The notes below the pieces were generated by a model. The model searched no databases. It saw nothing but the letters and a program-made list of their open reading frames with translations, and was not told the DNA's origin. A DNA stretch of 32,749 bases from NCBI GenBank assembly GCA_018898455.1, contig JAHIJO010000160.1, positions 1 to 32,749 on the forward strand. Reading direction: 5' to 3'. This document shows, in pieces, positions 1-8,043 of this stretch (position 1 is its first letter; every line of letters begins with the position of its first letter). The DNA comes from Verrucomicrobiota bacterium. GTDB lineage: Bacteria; Verrucomicrobiota; Kiritimatiellia; JAAZAB01. The position numbers and the translations under genes were made by a program.

Positions 1-2
1 AT

Positions 3-140
3 CGGGTCATCGAGGATTACGATCAACGGGCAGATGCCGAGAATCTGATTGGAGAAGCACAACGGGAAGGGGTTTTAGCCATACCTTCCAAGCGCTTTCA
101 GGCGCATCACGCGTTTTTCCAACTCGTGATGCTGGCCTAT
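3..140 (+). pseudogene. C-terminal fragment of a DDE transposase (IS1380-like)
   Basis: An open frame enters from the window edge and reads about 46 residues, including YDQRADAENLIGEAQREG, followed by a segment ending FFQLVMLAY. This pattern (arginine-rich turn, ENLI glutamate, hydrophobic MLAYN-type helix) is typical of the end of IS1380-family DDE transposases; the glutamate in ENLI would be the third catalytic acid. The similarity stops abruptly after MLAY, where the sequence becomes the reverse complement of an HsdS-like gene. The usual C-terminal residues, stop codon and terminal inverted repeat of an IS are missing. It is a truncated remnant, or one side of an assembly junction. The IS family is judged by eye; an IS4-type relative is possible. 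Confidence 0.5.
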
Positions 141-231
141 ATGTGTCGCCGAAGTGCTCCGGATTGTTGGAGGATGGGGTCTTGCCGGTAACAACCCTGC
201 CGAAATCACGAATGACAATTTTGTCCCACAT
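141..231 (-). pseudogene. N-terminal fragment of a type I restriction specificity subunit (HsdS)
   Basis: The first 31 residues from an ATG at 231 include VVTGKTPSSNNPEHFGDTY, which fits the start of the first target-recognition domain of HsdS subunits (DNA sequence recognition in type I restriction-modification). Similarity ends at about position 141, where the transposase fragment begins on the other strand, so the gene keeps less than a tenth of its normal 400-odd residues. The start lies 23 bases after the stop of the DUF1016 gene on the same strand; DUF1016 genes are often found inside type I restriction operons. No hsdM or hsdR is visible. Non-functional as it stands. Confidence 0.55.
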
Positions 232-254
232 AGCTCATTCCATCAGCTTCGCCA

Positions 255-1406
255 TCATCCGTCCTTCTTTAACTCCCGTTCGACGAAGGCCCGTAGTTCG
301 TCAACGCTGGGCAACTTGAGCTGATACTGGGACACGAACAGCCGATTGTCCATACCCGCAAGAGCATACTTCACAAGGGCATGGTTCTTCTCGGTGCAGA
401 GCAGGATGCCCACCGGCGGATTGTCGCCCGCCACCATCTCGTGTTCCTTGTACCAGCCCACGTAGGAATTGATCTGGCCGAGATGCTCGTGCTTGAACGC
501 ATCCAGCTTCAGCTCGAATAGAACGTGGCAACGCAGGATGCGGTGGTAGAACACCATGTCCACGAAGAAATGCTCGCCACCGATGAGGATACGCTTTTGC
601 CGGGCCTCGAAACAGAAACCCCGCCCGAGCTCCAGCAGGAAGTCCTGCACCTTATCCAGCAAGGCATCCTCCAAGCGGGATTCGTGCATGACCTCCTTCG
701 GCTTCAGGCCGAGAAACTCGAACACATAGGGGTCACGGATGACCAATTGGGGCGAGTCCGCTTCCGCCTTGGCTTGTGTGATGCGGGAGAGGGCCTTCTT
801 GTTCTTCGAGAGCCCCCAGCGCTCGAAGTAGAGGCTTGCCATCTGCCGCTTGAGTTCCCGCACCGACCAGTTGCCCTTGATGCACTCGACCTAATAAAAT
901 GTGCGCTTGAGCGGGTCGCCGGTCTTCATCAACTCGGCGAAATGGGAAAAGGAGAGCGACCCCACCAGGCGTTCCGGCAACATGCCGACGGCCGCAGGCA
1001 CGACTTCCCCTGGCCGACGGGAAACCGACAGCGCCGATTCGGAAGACGGTGATTTCCGATTTGTCTTGGGCGATTGGGCAGACGCTGTCTGCCCAATGTT
1101 GGGATACGAGTCGTAGAACTGCCGGTAGAGCTTGAGCGAGCAATACGAGAACGCATCGTCCGGCGGCAGTCGCTCCGAGAGCCGCTGAAGCAGTTGCTCT
1201 CCGTACTTGGCCCGGTCTGACCCGTGTTGCTCGTATTCCCGGATATAAAAACCTATCAGCCAGTTGCGGACGGTCAGACCGACGTTGACCGCCTTCAGAG
1301 CGTGCCGGGACAGTTGTTCATGGACACTGCGGATGGCGTCAACCAGACCGGCGAAGTTCAACGCTCCGGTTCTGTCAGCGGGAATGCTTTGTTGTTTCTG
1401 TCGCAA
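255..1406 (-). pseudogene. DUF1016/YhcG-family PDDEXK nuclease gene broken by an in-frame TAG
   Basis: Reading from a TTG at 1406, the first 171 codons give the DUF1016 N-terminal domain. An amber codon follows at 893-891, and the same frame continues without any indel to a TGA at 255. The downstream half begins VECIKGNWSVRELKRQ and carries the C-terminal nuclease-like domain, with VFEFLGL and an FELKLDAFKHEHLGQ stretch resembling the PDDEXK core (E-x-K). Relatives usually read FYEVECIKGNWS here, so the TAG most simply replaces a GAG by one base change. The full frame of 383 codons matches the family's usual length. Family members are linked to restriction or phage-defence loci. TAG is used as a normal stop elsewhere in the window (10617-10619, 28021-28023), so read-through is unlikely. 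The TTG start has no clear ribosome binding site. Confidence 0.85.
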
Positions 1407-1412
1407 TGACGG

Positions 1413-1432
1413 TCTTGTCTTGTCTTGTCTTG
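1413..1432. repeat. Pentanucleotide tandem repeat, TCTTG x4
   Basis: Four exact TCTTG units plus a partial fifth lie just upstream (minus-strand sense) of the TTG start of the broken DUF1016 gene. Such repeats can change length by slippage. Here the following gene is already inactivated, and the frame upstream of the repeat has no recognisable protein. Confidence 0.85.
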
Positions 1433-1471
1433 TCGCCCTTCAATTGCGGTCTCCTTTGCCGTCCCGTAATT

Positions 1472-1534
1472 CTCGCACCAGTGGCGCGAGTTTTGTCGTT
1501 CCCGGCCAATTCTCCAGCCAGCGGTTGGAGAATT
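1472..1534. repeat. Two adjacent intergenic hairpins
   Basis: The 1407-1676 gap holds an imperfect hairpin at 1472-1490 (CTCGC paired with GCGAG, extended by CC/GG after one mismatch) and a perfect 9-bp hairpin at 1508-1534 (AATTCTCCA paired with TGGAGAATT, 9-base loop). Neither is followed by a T-run on either strand that would make a convincing terminator. No gene is recognisable in the gap. Confidence 0.6.
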
Positions 1535-1676
1535 GTTATCCTATTTACCGAGCCGTGGGCTTCCCCCAGATTGCACATTTTCACAGGTTTTGAATATAGC
1601 AGGGCGGGTCCGGAAAAGCCAGTTGAAAGAAACGACATGATCGGCCGGGGACAGGCATCTTCACCGTTGCCAGCCG

Positions 1677-4600
1677 CTAAAAATTAACGGCGCCTTTGAT
1701 GCTGAGATAGATCTGGAACTTGTCCGCCGATCTCGCGCCGGCGGCATGCCACCGGGCTTCGCGGTCAAAGGCATAGGCGGCGCCGATCCCGGGGGCGATG
1801 TCAAACAGGGTCAACAAGGTCAGGGAGCAGTTCAACTCCACACCCGTGGATTGAATCCAGGCCTGGGCCGGCGCGCCATCCGGCTCGCCGCCCCAGGCCT
1901 TGCCGCCGTCATAGAATACTTCGCCGAATATCTGCTGACAGTAAAACGGGGCCGTGGCGTTGAACCCGCGATAGACGGGCAGGATCGGGAACCGATAGGC
2001 CACGCTCGCCTTGACGATGTTTCGTCCGACCCCGGTGTTCTGGTCATACCCGCGCAGGAGCACATTCCGGTTCATTCCCTGCGGGGCCGAACCGACAAAC
2101 AGGCTGTTCCCGCCCAGCCCGAAACAGCCCTGGGCAGTCTGGTCGCCCGCGCCGGCGCCGAGCATCCCTTCCAGCTTGAGGACATGATTTACCAGCCATG
2201 GAAGGGAAATGTATTCGTCCCAGGCGCCGAGCCCGCGTGTCTGGTCCAGATCGCCGCCCAGGACAGATGCGGCCTGGGCCACGGTGACGCTCACCAGCCG
2301 ACCGTCCTCGATGGAAGCGCTCCGCCCGAACGTGGTCCCGTTGAAATAGGTCAGCGTCGCGAAGAGGGATCCCTCTCCCCCTTCAAACAGGTTAGTCGTC
2401 AACAGAGTTTGATTGCGGTATTTGTCTTCGCTCTTTCGGATCGAGGAACGGTCGGTGTAATCATAGCCGAGCGTGAGATCGAACTTGAAATCCAGCCGCG
2501 GCCAGGGGATGGTTGCCGCCAGGCCGAGCGTACCGACTGTTTCGTTGTAGTCGTAAAACACCCGGCGCCGGTCTTCGACCAGGTCGGGATAGGATTGAAC
2601 ACCGTAAGCGCCGAACACCTCTAGAATCGAATACCAGCCGGCATAGCGGTAATCGAACACGCCGACCGGCGTGGCGTACTGGCTCTCGGCCCCGCCGGCC
2701 AGGGTCAATCCCTGCCAGGCCGTGGGGTCGCTGAAGGACGCCGCCAACCCGCCCTCTGTCCGCTCTGAGCCCACGGTCAGCCAGGGCGTCCAGTAATCGA
2801 GCGTTACTTCCCGGATGGACTGATAGGACCGACCAAGAGCCACTGCGGGACCCGGCGCCGGGTCAACTATCTGCCGCTTCCGCTCGTTGATCGCGAGACT
2901 TTTCCAGACCGGCTCCAGCGTCGGGAGGGGCTGGGTGATCGGCGGCAGAGACGCTACATCGAGGACAGTCAGATAAGGCCCATAGGAGTCATAAGCGACG
3001 GCGGCCAGCCGCCGTCCGTCGGGCGAAAAAGCCGGATCGAACAGGCCGCCCTGAACATGCGTCAGGGGCGCGGGCGGTCCGGCGCCGTCCATGGAAAGTT
3101 GGTAGAGATTATAGACACCGGTGCGGTCGGACGAAAACACCAGGCTCACGCTGTCGGGATGAAAGACCAGGCTTTCAATGATCCCGGGCCAATCAAGGAT
3201 CACCCGGTCCTGACCGGATGCCCGCTCGATCCGGTGAATCCGGGAATTCGTCTGACCCGACTCGATGTAGGCCAGCCAACATCCGTCCGGCGAATAGGCA
3301 GGGCCGATCAGGCTGTGTTTTTCCGGAGCCGCCATGATCGGTTTTTCACCCTCCCGATCCCCTACCCGGCTCAGGGGCACCTCGATCAGGATCTGACGTC
3401 CGCCCGCATCGCGAACGGCGGTCAGCGTTTTTCCATCCGGGCTGATTGCGGGATACCGATACCGGCCGGTTCGAGTCACCAGGCGCACGGATGCGGTGGC
3501 CGGGTCGAAACGATAGAGACGGGTCCAGAGCCGATCGCGGCCGGTGATATCCAGCCGGGTAAAATAGATAGATTGCCGATCCGGGGCCGGCATCAGTCGG
3601 TTGCCGCAGTCAATCTCGACGCGAGCAGAACGGATCTTCCTGACCTGACGTGAATCCAGATCGATCCGGTACAGGGTATCGCGGCCGGCCTCCTCGTGGC
3701 CGATGAAAAACACGGCTTGGCCCGCGGCATCAAACACCGGCTGTTCGACGTTCATCCTGGGCGGGGTCAAATGGGGCAAGGGGGTCAGGGGAACCGACTC
3801 CAGCCGGAGCAGGCGCTCCTGCTGGCGATCCTTTTCGCGTCGGACGGCATCCTCGGCCAGCCGGTTGAAGGTTTCCCTGAGCACGGGCCACGCGCTGTTG
3901 TCGAACGCCAGGAAAAAAGAATGGGCCACCGAATCGGACAACTCGCCCGGAACGTTTCGTTCCGGCGCCTGGGTTCCATAGGTGTCGTGGGCGTATTCCA
4001 GGGTCCGCATCCCATAGAGATACGTGGCGTCGCCATACGGCCATTCCGGCAAATGCAGGTCCCACTGGTTGGCCGGCAACTGGCGCCGATCCGCGACCGG
4101 CATCCGCAGGATCATATCGGCAATGGCATTGCGGCCCCGGCCGGGTCCGACGAATTCCGTTTCCGCCCAGGTGGTCAGGCCTTCCAGGTACCAGGTGGGG
4201 GCAAAGAGCGCCGGCGGCGCCGCGGCCAGGGTCATCAGCACCGACAGCATATCGCCCGCGGGCACCACCCGACCGAAGATCCGGCGCAGGGCGTTATCGA
4301 GTCCGTACTGGGCATCCAGCGAAAGCAGGTGGGCGTATTCATGGAAGATCGTACGCCGCAGGTAATGACCGGGCTCATAGATCGTCGAATGCGGCGGCGC
4401 ATCCGCCAGGCAGATTTGCAGGATGGGGCGCGGGTACACGGTCGCCCACCCGTTGTGCAAGTCATAATTATCGGAGATCATGACAACCGTTTTCCGGCGT
4501 GGTGTCCAATTAAAGACCGGCGCCAGGAGGGAGTGGGCGTCTTCGCAGGATTTAATCAGACCCGGCAGTTGGGGCTCCAGCGACTGCTGGTAAATGTACA

Positions 4601-4724
4601 GAAAATGATCGCTGGCCGTGGTTTTCAGCGGCTCATAGATCGGCATCTGGGCCAACACGGGCGCCGCGAGCAGGATCGCAATTAATTGCGGAATGTAGAT
4701 TGCGGATTGCGAAATATAATTCAT
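1677..4724 (-). CDS. Secreted peptidase-like protein with TolB-type propeller and C-terminal outer-membrane barrel
   Basis: A 1015-residue protein with a likely signal peptide (residues 1-25, ending APVLA). Residues about 75-190 form a metallopeptidase-like domain: HEYAH at 128-132 fits HExxH, and EGLTTWAE at 181-188 supplies a downstream glutamate, as in gluzincins of the peptidase MA-like type. Residues about 310-620 hold repeated TolB/PD40 blades with SPDG motifs (for example SPDGKTLTAV, FSPDGRRLAAVAYDS). The last 380 or so residues look like an outer-membrane beta-barrel: alternating polar/hydrophobic strands, GGNSLFVG and LRGYDQNTGVGRN-type turns as in surface-antigen (Omp85-like) barrels, and a terminal phenylalanine. 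It probably sits in the outer membrane with the peptidase and propeller domains on the soluble side. The start has only a weak ribosome binding site. The substrate is unknown. Confidence 0.75.
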   Translation of the reverse strand: MNYISQSAIYIPQLIAILLAAPVLAQMPIYEPLKTTASDHFLYIYQQSLEPQLPGLIKSCEDAHSLLAPVFNWTPRRKTVVMISDNYDLHNGWATVYPRPILQICLADAPPHSTIYEPGHYLRRTIFHEYAHLLSLDAQYGLDNALRRIFGRVVPAGDMLSVLMTLAAAPPALFAPTWYLEGLTTWAETEFVGPGRGRNAIADMILRMPVADRRQLPANQWDLHLPEWPYGDATYLYGMRTLEYAHDTYGTQAPERNVPGELSDSVAHSFFLAFDNSAWPVLRETFNRLAEDAVRREKDRQQERLLRLESVPLTPLPHLTPPRMNVEQPVFDAAGQAVFFIGHEEAGRDTLYRIDLDSRQVRKIRSARVEIDCGNRLMPAPDRQSIYFTRLDITGRDRLWTRLYRFDPATASVRLVTRTGRYRYPAISPDGKTLTAVRDAGGRQILIEVPLSRVGDREGEKPIMAAPEKHSLIGPAYSPDGCWLAYIESGQTNSRIHRIERASGQDRVILDWPGIIESLVFHPDSVSLVFSSDRTGVYNLYQLSMDGAGPPAPLTHVQGGLFDPAFSPDGRRLAAVAYDSYGPYLTVLDVASLPPITQPLPTLEPVWKSLAINERKRQIVDPAPGPAVALGRSYQSIREVTLDYWTPWLTVGSERTEGGLAASFSDPTAWQGLTLAGGAESQYATPVGVFDYRYAGWYSILEVFGAYGVQSYPDLVEDRRRVFYDYNETVGTLGLAATIPWPRLDFKFDLTLGYDYTDRSSIRKSEDKYRNQTLLTTNLFEGGEGSLFATLTYFNGTTFGRSASIEDGRLVSVTVAQAASVLGGDLDQTRGLGAWDEYISLPWLVNHVLKLEGMLGAGAGDQTAQGCFGLGGNSLFVGSAPQGMNRNVLLRGYDQNTGVGRNIVKASVAYRFPILPVYRGFNATAPFYCQQIFGEVFYDGGKAWGGEPDGAPAQAWIQSTGVELNCSLTLLTLFDIAPGIGAAYAFDREARWHAAGARSADKFQIYLSIKGAVNF

Positions 4725-4792
4725 GGGATTGATCTCGCGCCGTACGCGTCACACCGTGATGGGTTACAGAACGCTGCGGATCAGGTGCGCTG

Positions 4793-5596
4793 TCAAGCAC
4801 CACCGGCATTCGCTTTGTTGGACACGTGATATTCTCGTTTCTTCCAGTAGTCAATCCACCGACGTCTGTGCCACATGAGCCGGTGCCGATCCACGGCAGA
4901 ACCCGATTCATACTCCACTATAACGGCCTCCACTTCATTGTCGGTTAGGCCGCGATCAGCTCCAATCAGGAAGCCAAGGTCCCACATTGGGTCTCCCCAA
5001 CCAAATGTTTCCCAATCAATGATGCAAAGTCCCTCCGTAACTGGAAGAATGTTCACAGAGAAGTAGTCTCCGTGCACGAGTCGCTTATGTTCGGGCTGTG
5101 GCGCTTGCCCTCCGGTTGTGCGGTACTCCCGAGGGTCCGAGTGTCGGGCCAACTCCTGCAGGCGCTTGGATAACTGGGACTCCTGCAAGTTGTGAAGGCG
5201 CGATAGAATGTGAGCGGCCGCAATTCTCGTATTGAACACCCACTCCGTCCTCTCGACCTTCTTGCACAATACCGCCGCTTCTCCATCAACCGCTGCATGC
5301 CCAAGCACAATAGGCGTCGGGATTCCGAGATCGGGCAACTCCGACATGGCAAGGAAACACTTCTCCGCCGCCTGATCCGGGGGCAGGCTGGTGTTCACGG
5401 CCTCCAGAGACCCCGGTTTGAAGACGGTAAGGTTTGCCATGGAGTCAACAGTAACGGCGCTGAAGCTACACTCCCAGACTTCCCGTTCCAGTCCTTTCTT
5501 GAGATACCGTGCGGTGTTCAACCGCACCGAACTCTGAGGCATGCAGACGCTCATCCACCTTTGCACGTGCCCATGTTTGTCGCTATGTGATGTCAA
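4793..5596 (-). CDS. Aminoglycoside phosphotransferase-fold (APH) kinase
   Basis: This 267-residue protein has the APH/choline-kinase catalytic signature: HGDYFSVN at 175-182 (catalytic aspartate and metal-binding asparagine) and IIDWETFGWGDPMWDLGFL at about 192-210 (the DFG-equivalent aspartate and the following conserved acidic turn). Family members phosphorylate small molecules such as aminoglycosides, choline, homoserine or sugars; nothing in the sequence fixes the substrate. A TTG start at 5596 is chosen because AAGGAG lies six bases upstream. An overlapping ATG five bases earlier opens only a five-codon frame, and ATGs at 5554 or 5542 are alternatives. It is flanked by unrelated genes, so context gives no clue; resistance should not be assumed. 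Confidence 0.8.
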   Translation of the reverse strand: MTSHSDKHGHVQRWMSVCMPQSSVRLNTARYLKKGLEREVWECSFSAVTVDSMANLTVFKPGSLEAVNTSLPPDQAAEKCFLAMSELPDLGIPTPIVLGHAAVDGEAAVLCKKVERTEWVFNTRIAAAHILSRLHNLQESQLSKRLQELARHSDPREYRTTGGQAPQPEHKRLVHGDYFSVNILPVTEGLCIIDWETFGWGDPMWDLGFLIGADRGLTDNEVEAVIVEYESGSAVDRHRLMWHRRRWIDYWKKREYHVSNKANAGGA

Positions 5597-5626
5597 ACAT
5601 TGCTCCTTCGTCCAACAGACAGACAG

Positions 5627-5763
5627 TTACACCCGCTCGACGCACTCGATCGTTTTTTCGTAATTGGCCAAGCCGCGGATGATATGGCCGCAAAGCGTGT
5701 TGCCCTTGACCCCGCCGGAATCCTCGGAAGAACCGCCCTGGCCGCGGCAATCCATGGCCGCCA
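5627..5763 (-). pseudogene. Chimeric scar: esterase fragment fused to UroD-like C-terminus
   Basis: Bases 5672-5763 match 8877-8968 inside the CE7 esterase gene at 91 of 92 positions. Bases 5627-5670 match 6907-6950, the 3' end of the UroD-like gene including the stop codon, at about 40 of 44. In translation this reads AAMDCRGQGGSSEDSGG..., then jumps in frame at GHIIRGL to ANYEKTIECVERV and stop. The order esterase then UroD-like is the same as in the intact pair, so this appears to be a second copy of the two-gene segment with about 1.9 kb deleted between the two points. A 60-codon frame runs through it but has no plausible function. Confidence 0.85.
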
Positions 5764-5852
5764 TCAGCCAGAATTTAACACATAAACATTGGATATAATC
5801 ATACCGCATAACGTGTAGCCCAACCCGCCGCGACGGTCGCTCCCAAGTACCG

Positions 5853-6389
5853 CTAACCTTTCGTTTTCAGTCGTTTTCTAATCTGTTGAAACAGATCTCG
5901 CTTGCCTTCGGCGGCAGACCACTTCTCAATCTCGTCGAGGTCAATCCGATTCTCACGGGCAACCAGGACTGCCTGCTCAAGACATTGAAGATCATCCCAG
6001 TGAAAATAACCGGCCAATCGGTCCTTGACACAATCGGTTGGCGATATGATTTTGAATGTTCCGGCACGCGTCTTGATCTCGATGATTTTGCCAACGGGTT
6101 CATCGCCCACTCCGAGAGGCCCCGGGAGAAACTCAATCAGGAATTCAGTATCGGGATGCCTGAAATATCTTTTGTCCTCCCGGAAGCCAATGTCTGCCAT
6201 GGCGGCCGTGATCTTGTCACGTCGCGAAAACCCGGCATTGAAAAAATCCAAGTCCATGGAAACATACTGCCCCTTGCTGTAATACGCAACGCAGGCTCCT
6301 CCAGAAAGAACCACGTTGATGCCTCGCTGGCTTAAGTGGTCGCCGATATATCCCGCGAGATCGATGGGCGTCATGTCGGCAATGGACAT
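5853..6389 (-). CDS. Nucleotidyltransferase-fold protein, candidate toxin of a two-gene module
   Basis: A 178-residue protein with a minimal nucleotidyltransferase core: LSGGACVAYYSKGQY followed by SMDLDFF gives the GG...DxD pattern (GG at 30-31, aspartates at 46 and 48). This is the layout of AbiEii/DUF6036-type enzymes that transfer nucleotides to RNA or protein targets. A later acidic stretch with ISPTDCVKDRL resembles the helix after the core in these families. Its ATG (6389-6387) shares one base with the TGA of the upstream winged-helix gene (TGATG), so translation is probably coupled. The pairing fits AbiE-like or MenAT-like toxin-antitoxin modules; toxicity is inference. A GTG at 6392 is an alternative start. 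Confidence 0.75.
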   Translation of the reverse strand: MSIADMTPIDLAGYIGDHLSQRGINVVLSGGACVAYYSKGQYVSMDLDFFNAGFSRRDKITAAMADIGFREDKRYFRHPDTEFLIEFLPGPLGVGDEPVGKIIEIKTRAGTFKIISPTDCVKDRLAGYFHWDDLQCLEQAVLVARENRIDLDEIEKWSAAEGKRDLFQQIRKRLKTKG

Positions 6390-6718
6390 CACAGCGGTTT
6401 TCCCTTTCTCCTTGGCCGGCGGCGCACCATGAGAAGACGGTCCCTGTCGTCCGGCGAGTAGAACGCGATCGCTTTTTCCAGAAGGCTCTTGATTTCCTTG
6501 AGGAATGCATATCTCGGATTAAACTCATAGAGTCGAGTCCTTCCCGCCGTTCGGCTCACCAGGACTCCCGCCAGCTCGAGCTTGTCCAACTGCTTCTGAA
6601 TGGGATTAAGGTCTGTTTCGAAGAAACGAGCCATCTCCCTTGCGTATCCTTCTTGGCGCGCGAAGATGAACGCAAGGACCCTTTCACAACTGAGTGATCC
6701 CAGGATGGGTTCTAACAT
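6389..6718 (-). CDS. Winged-helix DNA-binding protein, candidate antitoxin/autoregulator
   Basis: A 109-residue protein with an ArsR/MarR-like winged-helix fold: the sequence around EMARFFETDLNPIQKQLDKL reads as helix-turn-recognition helix, then LELAGVLVSRTAGRTRLYEFN as the wing and final strand. A basic tail (RRRPRRKGK) ends the protein. The ATG at 6718 is preceded by GGGAGG with about eight bases of spacing. It is the first gene of a two-gene unit with the nucleotidyltransferase. Half-sites ATGACC upstream suggest it binds its own promoter. Related winged-helix/nucleotidyltransferase pairs are common in archaea and environmental bacteria; its role as antitoxin is inferred from position. 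Confidence 0.7.
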   Translation of the reverse strand: MLEPILGSLSCERVLAFIFARQEGYAREMARFFETDLNPIQKQLDKLELAGVLVSRTAGRTRLYEFNPRYAFLKEIKSLLEKAIAFYSPDDRDRLLMVRRRPRRKGKPL

Positions 6719-6744
6719 CGGGTTGACCTCCCTCGCATTATTTA

Positions 6745-6787
6745 ATGACCTAACAATACGATCATATGACCTATATCATCGGTCATA
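6745..6787 (-). promoter_or_regulatory. Candidate operator of the winged-helix/nucleotidyltransferase unit
   Basis: Three ATGACC half-sites lie upstream of the winged-helix gene: direct copies at 6745-6750 and 6766-6771, exactly 21 bases (two helical turns) apart, and an inverted copy at 6781-6786. The last two form a 7-bp inverted repeat (TATGACC/GGTCATA, 9-base spacer). An AT-rich TAAATAAT on the minus strand nearby could be a -10. Binding is inferred. Confidence 0.4.
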
Positions 6788-6906
6788 GCATTCGGGATGA
6801 TGATAAAATGCAAGCAGGATATTCAACAACCATAATCACCCATGGAACGACGGCACGATCCCCGATGCGTAAGCCATCGGGCGTGTGCCGAAGCGGGAGC
6901 GGAGGA

Positions 6907-8043
6907 TTATATCCGCTCGATGCACTCGATCATTTTTTCGTAATTGGCCAGGGAGCGGGCCGACAGGACCCGGCCGTAGGGACAGGAGGACGGCATCAGG
7001 ACAAACCCGCGGCCTTTGCCGGACGTGCCTTCGCGGATAGCTTTCAGAATTTTCTTTTCAAATGCCGCCGGCTCAAGATTCTCGATATCGCTGGCCTCCA
7101 GGTTGCCGAAGAGCGTCATCTGCGAACCAACCTTTTGCCGGACAGCGATCAGTTCCAGGTCGCCCTGCGGCGGCGGCTCGATCGGGTCCAGGCCCATGCA
7201 TCCCGTGGCCGCGATGTGATCCAGGACGGCCTTCAGCCGGCCATGGCAATGAATGCGGGCAAACCCGCCGGAACGCTGAATGGAATCCACCATGGGCTTG
7301 TCATAAGGCACGACATATTCCCGGAACAGATGCGGCGGCAGGTAGGGTTCCGAAGCGTATTCCGGCCCGCAGATGCGCCATAATCGGCCCGGTAACGCCT
7401 TGGCGATCGCTTCGGTTTGATACCAATAGCTACGGGCAAACCGGTCCATGATCCGGCAGAACAGCTCCGGTTCGGTCATGGCCACGACCGTGAACTGGCC
7501 CATCTCGAAAAGCGTAGCGGCGGAACACAGCGGATCGCCGCTGTCGATCATGGCAATCCCCTCTTCGCCCAGTTTTTTTTCTCTATCCAGAAATGCAGCC
7601 ACATCGGGCTCGCCGCCCAGCGGCGCTTCCGGCAGGTCCAGCCAGGCTTTGATATCATCTTCGTCCTTGAGAAAATGCTCCAGGGTCCAGGTCGTGTTGA
7701 CGTCCGGATCCTGCCGCCAGCGACCGGTCAGCACGCGCTTGCCGGCTTGAATGGTGGTCGTGGTGAAGCGGCTTCCCTGCGTATCGGTATGCGATTCGGA
7801 CCGGGTCAATTCGGCCACTGGATCGGGGGGCGCGTTTTTGAACGGCACTCCGGCCCGGACGATGCGATCCGTCCTGACGCGGGCCAACTCAATCAGCGGT
7901 TTCCAGGACGGATGCGAATAGATATTGAACGGATCGGGATTCTCCGTGTCTTGATATCCGTCGATTTCGTAAAAACTGACCGGAGGCCGATCCACTGGCT
8001 CGCCGCGCAGCGATGCCATCAAGCGTTCCCGTCGGTTCATCAT
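6907..8043 (-). CDS. Uroporphyrinogen decarboxylase-like protein (COG0407 type)
   Basis: A 378-residue protein beginning NRRERLMASLRGEPVDRPP, the standard opening of UroD-superfamily proteins that are not heme enzymes. Near residues 265-315 it has IHCHGRLKAVLDHIAATG and then LDPIEPPPQGD, the H-x-H/C metal site region and EPPP-x-GD loop of MtaA/CmuA-like methyltransferases. Such proteins often act on methyl or methoxy groups with corrinoid proteins, but no corrinoid protein or MtaC/MtaB partner is nearby, so the substrate is open. The ATG at 8043 is used because GAGGAG precedes it; an in-frame upstream ATG lacks a site. The CE7 esterase lies upstream on the same strand, 299 bases away, and the 5627-5763 scar shows that the pair was once duplicated together. 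Confidence 0.8.
   Translation of the reverse strand: MMNRRERLMASLRGEPVDRPPVSFYEIDGYQDTENPDPFNIYSHPSWKPLIELARVRTDRIVRAGVPFKNAPPDPVAELTRSESHTDTQGSRFTTTTIQAGKRVLTGRWRQDPDVNTTWTLEHFLKDEDDIKAWLDLPEAPLGGEPDVAAFLDREKKLGEEGIAMIDSGDPLCSAATLFEMGQFTVVAMTEPELFCRIMDRFARSYWYQTEAIAKALPGRLWRICGPEYASEPYLPPHLFREYVVPYDKPMVDSIQRSGGFARIHCHGRLKAVLDHIAATGCMGLDPIEPPPQGDLELIAVRQKVGSQMTLFGNLEASDIENLEPAAFEKKILKAIREGTSGKGRGFVLMPSSCPYGRVLSARSLANYEKMIECIERI

Noticed and set aside
891..893. Amber recoding (TAG read as an amino acid) in the DUF1016 gene
   Set aside because: TAG closes other full-length genes in the window (10617-10619 and 28021-28023), so a nonsense mutation is the simpler reading.
1..1406. A working type I restriction-modification system
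   Set aside because: Only an HsdS N-terminal fragment and a broken DUF1016 gene are present; no hsdM or hsdR.
1746..4685. Long plus-strand open frames opposite the peptidase/barrel gene
   Set aside because: They are antisense shadows in GC-rich sequence, with no recognisable domains and low-complexity composition.
4793..5596. A confirmed aminoglycoside resistance gene
   Set aside because: The APH fold is clear, but the family covers many small-molecule kinases and nothing in the sequence or context identifies an antibiotic substrate.
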